From NCBI GenBank assembly GCA_903851385.1, contig CAINOC010000004.1, forward strand, positions 30,428 through 94,427: DNA of 64,000 nucleotides, in the 5' to 3' direction. Position numbers and translations under genes: made by a program. The DNA comes from an uncultured Chlorobiaceae bacterium (GTDB lineage: Bacteria > Bacteroidota > Chlorobiia > Chlorobiales > Chlorobiaceae). How positions within the stretch are numbered: position 1 is the first letter of the stretch; every line of letters starts with the position of its first letter. Positions 1 through 9,400 of the stretch are shown piece by piece. The notes beneath the pieces were generated by a model. The model was not told the DNA's origin. It worked only from the letters and a program-made list of their open reading frames with translations, and ran no database searches.

Positions 1-2007
1 GGCTTCCCCGGAAGCAGCGTGATCATCAAGAAGCTTCGGAAACAGATCTTCGTCTGCTTTTACCGATGTCAGGCGATTGGCAAACCATGCTCTGGGAAGC
101 GCTCCCTGAAGCCTGTAGACATAGACCTTGAGCGGGCCGGCTGCCAGATGGAGTGAGCCGCTCTTTACCAGTTCGAGTGCCGGATTTTCAACTGGTTCCG
201 GAGTGATGATATAGAGAACATTGAGCATTCTAAGAATATTCAGACTGGCAAGGTTTCCTGTTTTTGCAAGAAACTCTTCATAGAGCTTGAGTTTTGCCGG
301 ATGGTAGCCGCCTGCAGATTCGATACCGAAAAGAGCAAACTTGTTTTCAGCAAAAAGCGGTCCGGCAGGATAGACCCTGAACAGCCCTTTCCTTGACGCA
401 AGATAGCTGGTAATGTCATCATGGCGGAAAGCACGTTCCACAATAGTGCTGTCGGTAAAAACGGGGGGGCGCAGAGAGGCTTCGGATGGGATGACTATCT
501 GCAGATCAAGCGAGAGCAGGTCGCCAAGTGCTATGAAAATCAGCAGGACAACCGACAACTTCCTGGAGAGAGTGTTTTTTATAATAAGCCACAGCACTCC
601 GAACGAGAGGGTTACTGCCAGCATAACGACAAGAAAACTATCCTTCAGTTGCTCCCACCGAACTTTATTGACCATAAAGGCCATATTAAAGCCTCCAACG
701 GATGGATCAGGATAGAGTGAGCGGAAAAATCCCTCAATGCTTTGTTCAAACACAAGGAAAAGAAGCAGCAGTGACGCAAAAGCAAGAGCTCCTTTGTAAA
801 GAGGTTTCTTCAGGCGATCCGATGGGCACTGAAGCAGTTCCTGAACTCCAAGTGCAGCAAAAAATGCCAGAATAAGATAAACCATGATCAGGGCCATCGA
901 TGGTACCCTGAACTTGCTGAATAAGGGGGCCGCATAATAGAAGAAATTAAAAACAGGAGTAAAAAAACTCCCGAACGACAATAGCAGAAATAGCAGCAGG
1001 CCTGCAACCAAAAACCAGGTCGTCGGCTCCTTCCTGCGAGATGCAGCACCTCCAATGGCAAGCAGAAGCACAACAATTCCGGCATAATGCGGAAAATCGG
1101 TAAACGGCATAAACCCCCAGTAGGTCACCCCTCCAAAACCAAAACTTCCAGGACAGAGAAAGGTCAGAAGTTCCAATGGGTGCATAGACCAGAGGGTGGC
1201 ATAGTCCCATGTAGCACCTCCGCCAGCAGCCGCCATTCCCCTGACTGAGTAGGCGGCATACTGGGATGCCGGAAGGTAAATCGAAGCTGACATACCGATA
1301 CCGCAGGCAAGCGCCAGCAGAATGAGTAGGGTGAGCTTCAGGTTTTTATGAAGCCCATCCCGGCGGGAAATGAGAAGAAACAAGAGAAAGAGCAGGGAAA
1401 GCATCCACGAATAGTATGCAATCTGGACATGAGCCCGCTGCAGCTGAAAGCCGGCAACAAGAGCAAGAATACCTGCTTCAGTGAGCCCTTGCCGCTCAAC
1501 AAGCCTCCTTATCGCCCAGAGCATCCAGGGAATATATGCCGCTGTCATAAGCTGACTGCCATGACCATGGACCAGCATAGCCGTCATATATGGGTTGAGC
1601 ATGAAAACAGCACCGCCGAAAAACGTAGCAATTGTTGAAAGTCTGAAATCGCGCAAAAAAAGAAAGAGTCCGAAGCCCGCAAATGCGAGATGAAGCAGCT
1701 GAAGGAAAATACCACTAGTATGAAAGAGGTTAAAAAACAGGTTAGGATAGTAGAGTCCGCTCAGATAACTGAAGGACTCAACGGTCGGCATACCTGAAAA
1801 AATCCATGGCTGCCAGAGTGGATAGCTCCCGGTTGCCTCATGAACCCGGTCGAGAGCAATCGTTGAAGCCAAGGGAACCAGAGTGTCGGGTGCAACAAGG
1901 ATATTCGACTGAAACACGAGGGGGTAAAAGAGTAAGAGTGCCAGAACCGTATAGCCGGCAAATACAATAAGAAACAGCAGGATTGATTTCTTCACAAGCG
2001 GTATCAC
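1..2007 (-). CDS. YfhO-family integral membrane protein (3' end beyond window)
   Basis: A long frame stays open from a GTG at 2007 to the window edge (669 codons seen), so the C-terminus is missing. Residues 8-31 form a first membrane helix, followed by the WQPWIFSGMPT block (about 65-75) typical of YfhO-like GT-C-fold membrane proteins. The distal part shows other family hallmarks, including a GIESAGGYHPAKL stretch, LNILRMLNVLYIITPE and LPRAWFANR. Family members add sugars to surface polymers from lipid-linked donors in Gram-positive bacteria; the substrate here is unknown. The GTG overlaps the TGA stop of the upstream flippase gene (GTGA), so the two are translationally coupled. An alternative GTG lies four codons further in. 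This is the last visible member of the surface-glycan cluster. Confidence 0.85.
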   Translation of the reverse strand, partial: MIPLVKKSILLFLIVFAGYTVLALLLFYPLVFQSNILVAPDTLVPLASTIALDRVHEATGSYPLWQPWIFSGMPTVESFSYLSGLYYPNLFFNLFHTSGIFLQLLHLAFAGFGLFLFLRDFRLSTIATFFGGAVFMLNPYMTAMLVHGHGSQLMTAAYIPWMLWAIRRLVERQGLTEAGILALVAGFQLQRAHVQIAYYSWMLSLLFLLFLLISRRDGLHKNLKLTLLILLALACGIGMSASIYLPASQYAAYSVRGMAAAGGGATWDYATLWSMHPLELLTFLCPGSFGFGGVTYWGFMPFTDFPHYAGIVVLLLAIGGAASRRKEPTTWFLVAGLLLFLLLSFGSFFTPVFNFFYYAAPLFSKFRVPSMALIMVYLILAFFAALGVQELLQCPSDRLKKPLYKGALAFASLLLLFLVFEQSIEGFFRSLYPDPSVGGFNMAFMVNKVRWEQLKDSFLVVMLAVTLSFGVLWLIIKNTLSRKLSVVLLIFIALGDLLSLDLQIVIPSEASLRPPVFTDSTIVERAFRHDDITSYLASRKGLFRVYPAGPLFAENKFALFGIESAGGYHPAKLKLYEEFLAKTGNLASLNILRMLNVLYIITPEPVENPALELVKSGSLHLAAGPLKVYVYRLQGALPRAWFANRLTSVKADEDLFPKLLDDHAASGEA

Positions 2008-3494
2008 TTTGTTTCCTTGTTAATAAAGGGGATGAATTTAAAAATAATCTCTCTTTCCTCAGGCTCCAACTTGAGGAGCAGCATCAACGCGGTATAACTG
2101 CAGAGAGAGAGTATGGCACCTGTCAAAAATCCGGCAAAAACCGGAAGAGTGAGCAGCCAGGGACGAGTAACGACAAGGAGAAGCGCTGCGACAAGCCCTG
2201 CTGCAAGAGGTTTCAACAACGCATAACCGAATGGATGAATCTTTAAAAGAATAAAGACCTCGGAAAGCCGGAGGGCTGATAGCAGAAAGAATACCAGCAA
2301 TGATGCTAAAGCTGCACCGTTTATTCCAAACCGCGGTATCAGAATGAGGTTCAGGAGAACCTGCAACCCAAGGGCTCCGAGAGCGTTATAAAGACTGAGC
2401 CTCGCATACCCGGTCATAGCCAGCAGTGTTGATGAGAGCCCGAAACAGACCTGCAGAAAAGAGGCTGCTGTCAATAAAAGCAGGGCGTTACTCCCTTCTG
2501 TAAACCTTTCTCCGAATACTCCGAGCACCGGCTCGGGAAGCAGCATGAAGAGAATAACCGGAGGAACAACCAGCCCGACAATCCATCGAGTCACCATTTT
2601 ATAGATCCTTCCTATCTCTCGGCTCTCAGGCCCTGTATGCAGTGATGCAAACATCGGTGCAGCGATTCCGGCAAAAGCAAGAAGCACCGCACGAATAAGA
2701 CCCGCAGTTCTGGCTGCAGGATGATAGAGACCAACCGTGGCCGTATCGGTGAGCATACCAAGCATGACGACATCGAGCCAGTGCATCATCATACTCAAGA
2801 GCGAGACCACCATGAACGGCAATGCATAGGCCATCATGCTCCTGTCATAAGAGGCTCGCAGAATATCCAATGAAAGAACGCCGCTTATTTTCGACAGATA
2901 GGGACGAATCCAGAAAAATGCTATTGCTGCAGAGAGACCAAAAGGGAAAAAAAGAGCTGCTTTCTGACCAGCCGTATAGCGAAAAAGCAGGGTTAAAAGG
3001 AGAAGCAAAAGAGGACTCACTATCTGGGTTGCAATTATTTTCGGCTGAAGCTTCCTGAACCCCTGCATTGCATGACCATAAAGCATGGTGGCAACATTGA
3101 AGGGGATTGCTGCAGCATAGCAGCAGAGTGTAAGCTGCAGAAGATTGCTTCCGTGAAGCATCGAAGCTATGTTTCCTGAAAAAAGAAGCAGAAAAAGAGC
3201 TACAACGAGTGACAGAAAAAGACTTGTTTTGAGGGCTGAACCAATCACCGCCTTTTGACGGAGAGGATCGCAGCTGTTACTACTCACAAAGCGCAGTAAC
3301 CCCGAATCAAGCCCAGCTATGGCCAATACCTCTGAAATCTGGATAACAGCAACAGCAAGAGCGTAAGTGCCGAGCGCATCCGGATCAAGCACTCTTGCGA
3401 CAAGCAGGTTAAAACCAAACCGGGAAGCCTGGCCGAAAAGAAATCCGACAAAGGAAAACCCTGCCTGAGCTGCTATGACGCTATTGCGATTCAA
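2004..3494 (-). CDS. Wzx-like polysaccharide flippase (MATE/MOP superfamily)
   Basis: The 496-residue protein is almost entirely hydrophobic, with about 12-14 predicted membrane helices and no soluble domain, the pattern of RfbX/Wzx lipid-linked oligosaccharide flippases. The N-terminus AAQAGFSFVGFLFGQASRF and the following VLDPDALGTYALA segment match the polysaccharide biosynthesis family start. It would move undecaprenyl-linked glycan across the inner membrane. It overlaps the upstream glycosyltransferase gene by four bases (ATGA) and the downstream YfhO-like gene by three to four bases. The substrate cannot be read from sequence. No Wzy polymerase is recognisable in the window, although the YfhO-like protein could act late in the same pathway. 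Confidence 0.85.
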   Translation of the reverse strand: MNRNSVIAAQAGFSFVGFLFGQASRFGFNLLVARVLDPDALGTYALAVAVIQISEVLAIAGLDSGLLRFVSSNSCDPLRQKAVIGSALKTSLFLSLVVALFLLLFSGNIASMLHGSNLLQLTLCCYAAAIPFNVATMLYGHAMQGFRKLQPKIIATQIVSPLLLLLLTLLFRYTAGQKAALFFPFGLSAAIAFFWIRPYLSKISGVLSLDILRASYDRSMMAYALPFMVVSLLSMMMHWLDVVMLGMLTDTATVGLYHPAARTAGLIRAVLLAFAGIAAPMFASLHTGPESREIGRIYKMVTRWIVGLVVPPVILFMLLPEPVLGVFGERFTEGSNALLLLTAASFLQVCFGLSSTLLAMTGYARLSLYNALGALGLQVLLNLILIPRFGINGAALASLLVFFLLSALRLSEVFILLKIHPFGYALLKPLAAGLVAALLLVVTRPWLLTLPVFAGFLTGAILSLCSYTALMLLLKLEPEEREIIFKFIPFINKETK

Positions 3495-4657
3495 GAGGAG
3501 TGCTCCCGGTAAGCGTTCTGCAGCTCCTGCACCATAGTTGCAGCGAGCAAGTCCCAGCTATGCTGTCGGGCAAATGCCTGCCGCGCCTCCCTTCTACTGT
3601 CGGCAAGTGCTTCGGGGACCATGCGTACAAACTCTTCCGGCGAATCGGCAACATGCAGCACATCCCTCGCCCTTTGAACTGCACTGCAATAGTTCATCGA
3701 AAGCACCGGTACACCCGAGGCACTATACTCATAGAGTTTATTCGGATGAGAAACGCCTTTCAGCTCATTACGGCATAGCGGCATCAGTGCAAGATCAAAG
3801 TGCTGAATCCATGCGGGCAGTTCCGCATACTCCACTTTACCAACATAGTGGACATTCGGCAATGTATTAATAATAGCCTGCTTTTTCCACCACTCCCTTT
3901 CATACGCGGGACCAATAAGGATAATCGAGTAATCAGGCCATGCCTGAGCCGTAGCCGCAACAAGAGCTGTATCAAGCCAGTCCATCGCTCCCGCATAGCC
4001 CAGAATCGGCGCTTTCAGACTAGAGAGTCCTGCCGGCATGAGATGAGATGGAGTGGCGAAATGAGTGAATTCAACGCCATTGCCAAGTTCAATAGACCGT
4101 ACACCGGACGGCACCCGGAGTCGGGCGGTCAACTCCGGGCTCACACTGAACATCAGCTGCACGCTTGAAAGATAGGTGTTGAGATACCCTTGCAGCCACA
4201 CCGGACTTCCCGGGAAAGCAAGATGATCGTCATTGGCATCATAAAAACGGAGACGGCAGGGCAAAAAAGCTGCAACTCTGCCCCAATAGACATTGCTCAA
4301 CCCAATGATTCTTTCACTGGAAGAAAATCCGAGAAGAGTTACCCAGAAGAGCATGAGCACAATGCCGGGCAATGATACCAGCAAACGCAGGAGCCGGTTA
4401 TCAAGCAGGCGTCCTATCTTGAAAGGCACGCTTTTTAAAAACGGAACGCTGACGACCCACACCCGGCCTCTTTTGACTGGAATCCAGTGATGCCGGCGAC
4501 CAAGGGCATAGGGCTCTATAAAGAGAATCTGCCAGTTTTCCGGAAAGCGCCCAAGGAGACGCTGTTTACGTGTGGAGAGAAAGTCCCACTGTATCTCAGA
4601 AAACCAGACAAGCCTCCAGGGAGTGGATGGTATTCTCTTTTCGAAAGGCAAGGTCAT
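3491..4657 (-). CDS. Glycosyltransferase, GT-B fold (GT1/GT4-like)
   Basis: A 388-residue protein with an N-terminal acceptor-binding half containing a hydrophobic stretch near residues 95-112, and a C-terminal nucleotide-sugar-binding half. The C-terminal motif KLYEYSASGVPVLS matches the E-x7-E type signature of retaining GT-B enzymes, and ILGYAGAMDWLDTALV marks the start of the second Rossmann domain. It probably transfers a sugar to a lipid-linked or protein-linked acceptor in the surface-glycan pathway. Start and stop overlap the neighbours by four bases on each side (methyltransferase upstream, flippase downstream), implying one transcript. Donor and acceptor are unknown. Confidence 0.8.
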   Translation of the reverse strand: MTLPFEKRIPSTPWRLVWFSEIQWDFLSTRKQRLLGRFPENWQILFIEPYALGRRHHWIPVKRGRVWVVSVPFLKSVPFKIGRLLDNRLLRLLVSLPGIVLMLFWVTLLGFSSSERIIGLSNVYWGRVAAFLPCRLRFYDANDDHLAFPGSPVWLQGYLNTYLSSVQLMFSVSPELTARLRVPSGVRSIELGNGVEFTHFATPSHLMPAGLSSLKAPILGYAGAMDWLDTALVAATAQAWPDYSIILIGPAYEREWWKKQAIINTLPNVHYVGKVEYAELPAWIQHFDLALMPLCRNELKGVSHPNKLYEYSASGVPVLSMNYCSAVQRARDVLHVADSPEEFVRMVPEALADSRREARQAFARQHSWDLLAATMVQELQNAYREHSS

Positions 4658-5214
4658 ACGGTAAGCTCATAAATCTGCACTTTTTCAAACACTGCCCGCA
4701 AAAGCGGCTTCAATCCTGTAAGATAAAACATGAGGGGGCGTATACGAAACTCCTCGCTTCTGACAACACTGAACCCCGCACGGGTAAAGAGAGCGAGCGC
4801 CGATTGACGACTCATCTCATGAAAATGATCGGGGCTTGCCAGAGATGCAGGTTTCCTGAGCGGCATGGAGAGATAAAGCCTGGCGTTCTTTCCATGTAAA
4901 AGCCGCTTGACCTCAAGCAGGGTGTGGAGTGGATTATAGAGATGTTCGAGCACTTCAAAAGCAGTAACCACATCAAAAGATCCTTCCAACGATGCAACAT
5001 CAAGATCAGCTGTCGTATTGTTGAAAGTACAGCTGAAAAGCTGCTCAAGGGAAGCAGTTAAAGGGGTACGGTCACCCAGATCGAGCCCATGGGCAGTAAC
5101 CGTGCCTGAAAAAGAAGATCGCCTGATAAAGTCGATGGTATGCTGCCACCGGACACTGTGAGCCGAATCACTGAGATATTGTTTGTCAATGACGGTTCTG
5201 AATGTGCTCTGCAT
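4654..5214 (-). CDS. SAM-dependent methyltransferase, class I
   Basis: A 186-residue single-domain protein. Motif I is a somewhat degenerate glycine loop, GLDLGDRT (43-50), and the post-motif II region reads DVVTAFEVLEHLYNP (about 80-94), typical of methyltransferase type 11 proteins. The segment LYLSMPLRKPASLASPDHFHEMS is usual for small methyltransferases found in glycan loci. The acceptor is probably a sugar or the glycan chain end, judged only from context. It is slightly short for the family, and motif I has D-R where most members have G-x-G, so activity is likely but not certain. It overlaps the upstream GT2 gene by 29 bases and the downstream GT gene by four. Confidence 0.8.
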   Translation of the reverse strand: MQSTFRTVIDKQYLSDSAHSVRWQHTIDFIRRSSFSGTVTAHGLDLGDRTPLTASLEQLFSCTFNNTTADLDVASLEGSFDVVTAFEVLEHLYNPLHTLLEVKRLLHGKNARLYLSMPLRKPASLASPDHFHEMSRQSALALFTRAGFSVVRSEEFRIRPLMFYLTGLKPLLRAVFEKVQIYELTV

Positions 5215-6082
5215 TCTGCACCCTCCCTGTTTTGTTTACCCCTGAAAGCCTCGTTTTCATTACATCCCCGAAACTCGCGGCAAGGCGCAGAGGAAGCAGA
5301 AGAAGATAAGTGACCATACCTCTCCATGCCCGATGCTTTCTGAGAAGATGAAGCACGCCGAGGCTTTTTTTTATCACTTTCTTTATCACCTTCAATAGGG
5401 CATTGCCATGCAGCGATGCCGATACCTTATGCCATATCCTTGAAGAGGGTACATACTCTATACTCAAGCCCAAAGCAGAAACCCGAAGTGAGAGATCAAC
5501 ATCTTCGGCGTACATCCTGAACGTTTCGTCAAAACCCCCGACTGCCAGAAAATCCCTGGTTCGCATGGCAAAACAGCATCCTGTTGCATAGGCAGTGCTG
5601 CCGGGACGATCAAATTGCGGTGCATCTTTTTTCCGGATGCCGATATGGCTGATGAGCCCGGTCGAAAGTCTGACAATTCCTCCGGCATACCAGAGAGTAT
5701 CGGGACAGTCAAAATAGAATATTTTCGGTACTGAAATTCCAGCCGCAGGATTCCTCTGCAGAGTTTCGACAAGGGGCAGATAAAAACCCGCATTGACAAT
5801 AGTATCATTGTTCAAAAATATCACAAACTCTGCATGCAGCTCCATAACCCGCCTGAACCCTGCGTTGTTGCCTGCCGCATAGCCGCAATTGAGAGGCAAA
5901 AGAAGCAGTTCAATATCCGGAAATGCATCCTTGATACGCTTTGGTGATCCATCGGTTGAACCGTTATCGACAACAAGCACCCTGCATGAAGTCGACATGA
6001 ACCCTGCAAGGGAGCTGAGACAGGCCAGAGTGTCATCTGCTCCATTCCAGTTCAAGACCACAATCCAGGTCAATGGATGCAT
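5186..6082 (-). CDS. Glycosyltransferase family 2 (rhamnosyltransferase-like)
   Basis: The start is set at the ATG at 6082 because GGAGGTGA lies six bases upstream; an upstream in-frame ATG at 6172 would overlap the preceding gene by about 86 bases. The 298-residue protein shows GT2 landmarks: VVLNWNGADDT at 8-18, VVDNGSTDGS at 37-46, the metal-site variant NND at 91-93, and GGFDETFRMYAEDVDLSLR containing the catalytic acidic pair. The order of motifs resembles WbbL-type rhamnosyltransferases. A basic C-terminus with a hydrophobic patch (YLLLLPLRLAASF) may hold it at the membrane. It belongs to the surface-glycan operon; the sugar is not determined. Confidence 0.85.
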   Translation of the reverse strand: MHPLTWIVVLNWNGADDTLACLSSLAGFMSTSCRVLVVDNGSTDGSPKRIKDAFPDIELLLLPLNCGYAAGNNAGFRRVMELHAEFVIFLNNDTIVNAGFYLPLVETLQRNPAAGISVPKIFYFDCPDTLWYAGGIVRLSTGLISHIGIRKKDAPQFDRPGSTAYATGCCFAMRTRDFLAVGGFDETFRMYAEDVDLSLRVSALGLSIEYVPSSRIWHKVSASLHGNALLKVIKKVIKKSLGVLHLLRKHRAWRGMVTYLLLLPLRLAASFGDVMKTRLSGVNKTGRVQNAEHIQNRH

Positions 6083-6086
6083 GAGA

Positions 6087-7229
6087 TCACCTCCCGGAAA
6101 CTTCTGCTTCGAGAAAACTACCTGTTGCAGCGGCAAAAGAGTCCCAGGAAAAATCTTTGCACAACAATGCAATAGCTGAACGCACCTCGGTCAGATTGCT
6201 CCTGCTTTCAAGGAACTCCCCGACAGCTTCTGCAATCCCTTCAGAAGAACAATCACGGGCAACAAACCCGGTTTCACCTTGACGCACCATCTCAGGAAGT
6301 GCACCTGCAGGAGTAACAATAACAGGCAATCCATGACCGTAGGCAAGCTGCAGCACTCCAGACTGCGTTGCAGTGCGATAAGGAAGCACGACAGCATCAG
6401 CAGCTGCAAAAAACAGGGCTGTGCGTTCCGGGGAAACATACTCCGGATAGAGATCGACACTGCCGCCAATACCAAGTTGCCTGATCAGTTCCTTATAAGT
6501 CTCCGGGGACTGAAAAAACTGTCCGGCAATAACAAGCCTTAGTGCGGGGTTCTTTTTAAGAATATCCGGCATGGCATGGAGCAGCATATCAAGCCCTTTA
6601 TAGCGGCGCACATAACCGAAAAAAAGCAGAACAGAAGAATCTTCGGCGAGATGAAGAGCCCGGCGTGCATCAGGTATTGTACAGGTTTCTCCTTCCGGTT
6701 CATAGAGAGGGTGAAACAGCGGCAGCAGTGGGATTTCGGGCATAGCTGCACTCACCTCCTCTGAAACGGCATGCGAGAGTGTCACAAACCCGTCAGCAAA
6801 GAGAGCAAGCAACCGACGCATGAAGGAATCAATAAAAAATGATTCATGAGAGGAAAAATTATGGAGCAACACAATAATCCTGATGCCTGTTAAACGGCGC
6901 ACCAGATAATAGAAAGGAGCTAACAGTCCGGTCCAGTAGGCTGCAAGCAGAATATCGGGTTTCAATACCCTTATTGAGCGGATTGCTCCAAACCATGAAA
7001 AAGGGTTATAGAGAACCAGGCGACACGCCTCGGGAACAACAGCATCTGCCGTATGGGCACTGACAAACGCGCCCTTAGATAAAAATTCAGGGTAGAGAGC
7101 CTTAAATGAAACGGGAACAACATCATAGCCCCGATGAAGAAGGGCATCCCTCAAAAGTCCGCTGAAACGGGCAATGCCGCCTTTCAAAGGAAAAAAGGGG
7201 GTGATGAATGCAATCCGCAATGATTTCAA
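6087..7229 (-). CDS. Glycosyltransferase family 4
   Basis: A 380-residue GT-B protein. The N-terminus carries the family glycine-rich loop PFFPLKGGIARFSGLLRDAL (10-29). The C-terminal domain has LLFFGYVRRYKGLDMLL and HGLPVIVTPAGALPEMV, with the acidic residue and GETGFV block that contact the nucleotide sugar in GT4 enzymes. It ends four bases before the start of the GT2 gene, whose ribosome binding site lies inside this gene's end. HPr is encoded just upstream, 24 bases away in the same orientation. It probably performs an early or middle step of surface-glycan assembly at the cytoplasmic face. Confidence 0.88.
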   Translation of the reverse strand: MKSLRIAFITPFFPLKGGIARFSGLLRDALLHRGYDVVPVSFKALYPEFLSKGAFVSAHTADAVVPEACRLVLYNPFSWFGAIRSIRVLKPDILLAAYWTGLLAPFYYLVRRLTGIRIIVLLHNFSSHESFFIDSFMRRLLALFADGFVTLSHAVSEEVSAAMPEIPLLPLFHPLYEPEGETCTIPDARRALHLAEDSSVLLFFGYVRRYKGLDMLLHAMPDILKKNPALRLVIAGQFFQSPETYKELIRQLGIGGSVDLYPEYVSPERTALFFAAADAVVLPYRTATQSGVLQLAYGHGLPVIVTPAGALPEMVRQGETGFVARDCSSEGIAEAVGEFLESRSNLTEVRSAIALLCKDFSWDSFAAATGSFLEAEVSGR

Positions 7230-7253
7230 TAACGCTCTTGGACAGTTTTCAAA

Positions 7254-7520
7254 CTATTGTTCTCCAAATCCCTGTTCAAAAAACTCTACCAGCTGACGGG
7301 CAGCCTCATCAGCATCTTCACCGTCAAGCTTGAGCGTCAATTTGGTTCCTTTAGGAGCGGCAAGGCTCATAACACCAATAATTGACTTTGCGTTAATCTC
7401 AACACCCTGCATTTCGATATAAAAATCAGATTTAAAGCGAGATGCAAGTTTAACGACTGACGCTGCGGGCCTGGTATGGAGCCCGGCCTTGTTTTTAACG
7501 ATAACTTCCTTTACAATCAC
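7254..7520 (-). CDS. ptsH: HPr-family phosphocarrier protein
   Basis: An 88-residue HPr. The active-site loop NKAGLHTRPAA places the phosphorylated histidine at the canonical position 15, and AKSIIGVMSL places serine at 46, the site used by HPr kinase. In PTS bacteria HPr passes phosphate from Enzyme I to sugar permeases; no Enzyme I, Enzyme II or HPr kinase gene is visible here, and green sulfur bacteria are autotrophs without a sugar PTS in general. A regulatory role through Ser46 is therefore a reasonable inference. It lies directly upstream of the glycan cluster in the same orientation, possibly on one transcript. Confidence 0.93.
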   Translation of the reverse strand: MIVKEVIVKNKAGLHTRPAASVVKLASRFKSDFYIEMQGVEINAKSIIGVMSLAAPKGTKLTLKLDGEDADEAARQLVEFFEQGFGEQ

Positions 7521-7578
7521 GAATGTGTGTTACCTGTTTTGTTGATTAACCCACTACCCAAAATGGTTATTCTATACT

Positions 7579-8046
7579 TCAGAGCGTTTTCACCATGGCA
7601 ATCTCATCACACGCCATAAGTTTAGGGCAATGGGTGCAATCCCTCCATATTTTTTGCGGAAAATACTCTTTTTGAATTTCACGGTATCCAAGGCGCCTGA
7701 AAAACTCACTGCTCAAGGTCAAGACAAAAACCTCACTGACTCCTTCCTCACGGAGAACGGTCTCTGCCTTTTCAACCAGCAGGCGTCCGATTCCCTTCAT
7801 TTTATAGCGGTTAAAGACCGCAAGAGAGCGAATTTCAGCAAGCTTCGAGGTATAAAATGCAATAGCACAGCATCCTATGACTTCACCGTTATATTCAGCA
7901 ACAAAAAAATTACGGATATTTTCAACAATACTCTCATCGGAACGCTCCAGCATAATTCCCTGGCGGGCATACTCCACAGTAATCGCGGAAATTGCCGTCG
8001 CATCAGCAAGACGCGCGTACCTGACATAGAGCTCACTCTGCTGCAT
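7579..8046 (-). CDS. GNAT N-acetyltransferase, short ArgA-like
   Basis: A 155-residue GNAT protein. IRSLAVFNRYKMKGIGRLLVEKAE (about 92-115) is the acetyl-CoA-binding motif A with its R/K-x-x-G-x-G/I core. The N-terminal QGIMLERSDESIVENIRNF and the C-terminal KIWRDCTHCPK...CDEIAMVK are typical of the stand-alone N-acetylglutamate synthase-like family, so a first step in arginine synthesis is the best guess. Other GNAT substrates remain possible. It starts two bases after the obg gene ends, so the two are probably co-transcribed. Confidence 0.78.
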   Translation of the reverse strand: MQQSELYVRYARLADATAISAITVEYARQGIMLERSDESIVENIRNFFVAEYNGEVIGCCAIAFYTSKLAEIRSLAVFNRYKMKGIGRLLVEKAETVLREEGVSEVFVLTLSSEFFRRLGYREIQKEYFPQKIWRDCTHCPKLMACDEIAMVKTL

Positions 8047-8048
8047 GA

Positions 8049-9062
8049 CTACTCGAGACCCTCTTCCAGCGGTTCGTCAGGCCTGATGCGAGCAGATACC
8101 TCTTTCCAGAGTTCATCCTTGAGCTCCTTAAGCCCTTGACCGGAAACACTTGAAATCGGAAGAACCTTAATACCTTCTTCAAAGACGGGAATTTCAAGAT
8201 CTTCGGCTGCAATATCCATTTTTGTAATAACCACTATCCGCGGCTTGTCAAGAAGCCCCGTGCTAAATTTCCCAAGCTCTCCGAGAAGCGTCCGGTACTC
8301 TTCGGCTATGTCGGGAGAATCCGCCGAAACCAGAACTGCAAGTATTTTAGTGCGTTCGATATGACGCAGGAACTGAATACCAAGGCCTTTACCCTCTGCC
8401 GCTCCCTCAATGATCCCCGGAATATCAGCCATCACAAACGACTTGTACTCCTCATAACGGACGATACCGAGATTCGGCACCAGAGTGGTAAACGGATAAT
8501 CGGCAATTTTTGGTTTCGCCGCACTGATCACGGAGATCAGCGTGGACTTGCCCGCATTTGGAAAACCAACCAGACCGACGTCGGCCATAAGCTTCAGCTC
8601 CATTTCGAGCGTAAACTCTTCACCCTTCTGACCAGGCTCGGCATACCGCGGTGCCTGACGCGTCGGTGTAGCAAAATGCTGGTTTCCCCTGCCGCCTTTT
8701 CCGCCTCTGGCAATTAAAATCTCCTGATCCACATTTGTCAGATCAGCAATGATTTCATTGGTTTCAGCGTTTCTGACAATGGTCCCGCATGGTACATCTA
8801 TAGTAACATCACCACCATCTTTCCCTGTTTTTCGGGCACCTTGACCATGGACGCCGCGAACTGCCAAGTACTTCTTTTTATATTTAAAATCAAGAAGAGT
8901 TGTCAGCTGCCGGTTGGTTCTCAGCCATATATGGCCTCCACGGCCGCCATCGCCGCCATCAGGCCCCCCCTTGGGAACGAACTTTTCCCTACGAAAACTC
9001 ACACAACCTTTTCCGCCGTCTCCAGCCTGAACAAAAATCGACGCACTATCAACAAACTTCAC
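8049..9062 (-). CDS. obgE: Obg/CgtA GTPase
   Basis: A 337-residue ribosome-assembly GTPase. Residues 1-158 form the glycine-rich Obg fold ([27 protein letters not shown]...). The G domain follows with G1 GFPNAGKST (about 165-173), G2 within [12 protein letters not shown]3 DIPGIIEGA and G4 TKMD. The usual variable C-terminal extension is short and acidic ([10 protein letters not shown]). Obg binds the 50S subunit and links GTP/ppGpp levels to ribosome maturation and growth. It is divergently oriented to xseB, and the ArgA-like gene follows it immediately. Confidence 0.97.
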   Translation of the reverse strand: MKFVDSASIFVQAGDGGKGCVSFRREKFVPKGGPDGGDGGRGGHIWLRTNRQLTTLLDFKYKKKYLAVRGVHGQGARKTGKDGGDVTIDVPCGTIVRNAETNEIIADLTNVDQEILIARGGKGGRGNQHFATPTRQAPRYAEPGQKGEEFTLEMELKLMADVGLVGFPNAGKSTLISVISAAKPKIADYPFTTLVPNLGIVRYEEYKSFVMADIPGIIEGAAEGKGLGIQFLRHIERTKILAVLVSADSPDIAEEYRTLLGELGKFSTGLLDKPRIVVITKMDIAAEDLEIPVFEEGIKVLPISSVSGQGLKELKDELWKEVSARIRPDEPLEEGLE

Positions 9063-9135
9063 TCACACACCTGCCTTTTGAATAATCTTTCGCTTTACCT
9101 ATTTTCATAACACAATATCTAAACTCTTACACCAC

Positions 9136-9393
9136 ATGACAGCACACAATTCCGGAAAACCCGCTATCGAAGAGCTCATATCGAGGCTTGAGGAAATAAC
9201 CCGGAACATTGAAAATCCGGAAACCGGTCTCGAAAAATCCATTGCACTCTACGAAGAGGGACTTACCATTGCCGACAACTGCAAAAAAAGGCTGCAGGAA
9301 GCCAGAAAAAAAATAGAGGTCATCAATCCGGAACTCGCCAAAACCTGGCCTGATACACCTCGCATCAAAGACCTCTTCGACAGCGAATCCTGA
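9136..9393 (+). CDS. xseB: Exodeoxyribonuclease VII small subunit
   Basis: An 85-residue protein with the XseB pattern: KPAIEELISRLEEITRNIENPETGLEKSIALYEEGLTIADNCKKRL, two predicted helices forming a helical hairpin. XseB coats the XseA catalytic subunit, and the complex degrades single-stranded DNA. No xseA is present nearby. It lies between divergent obg and convergent gatB, with only seven bases between its stop and the gatB stop. Small size and the conserved PE..LE..I.LYE.G motif make the call firm. Confidence 0.93.
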   Translation: MTAHNSGKPAIEELISRLEEITRNIENPETGLEKSIALYEEGLTIADNCKKRLQEARKKIEVINPELAKTWPDTPRIKDLFDSES

Positions 9394-9400
9394 ACCTCTT

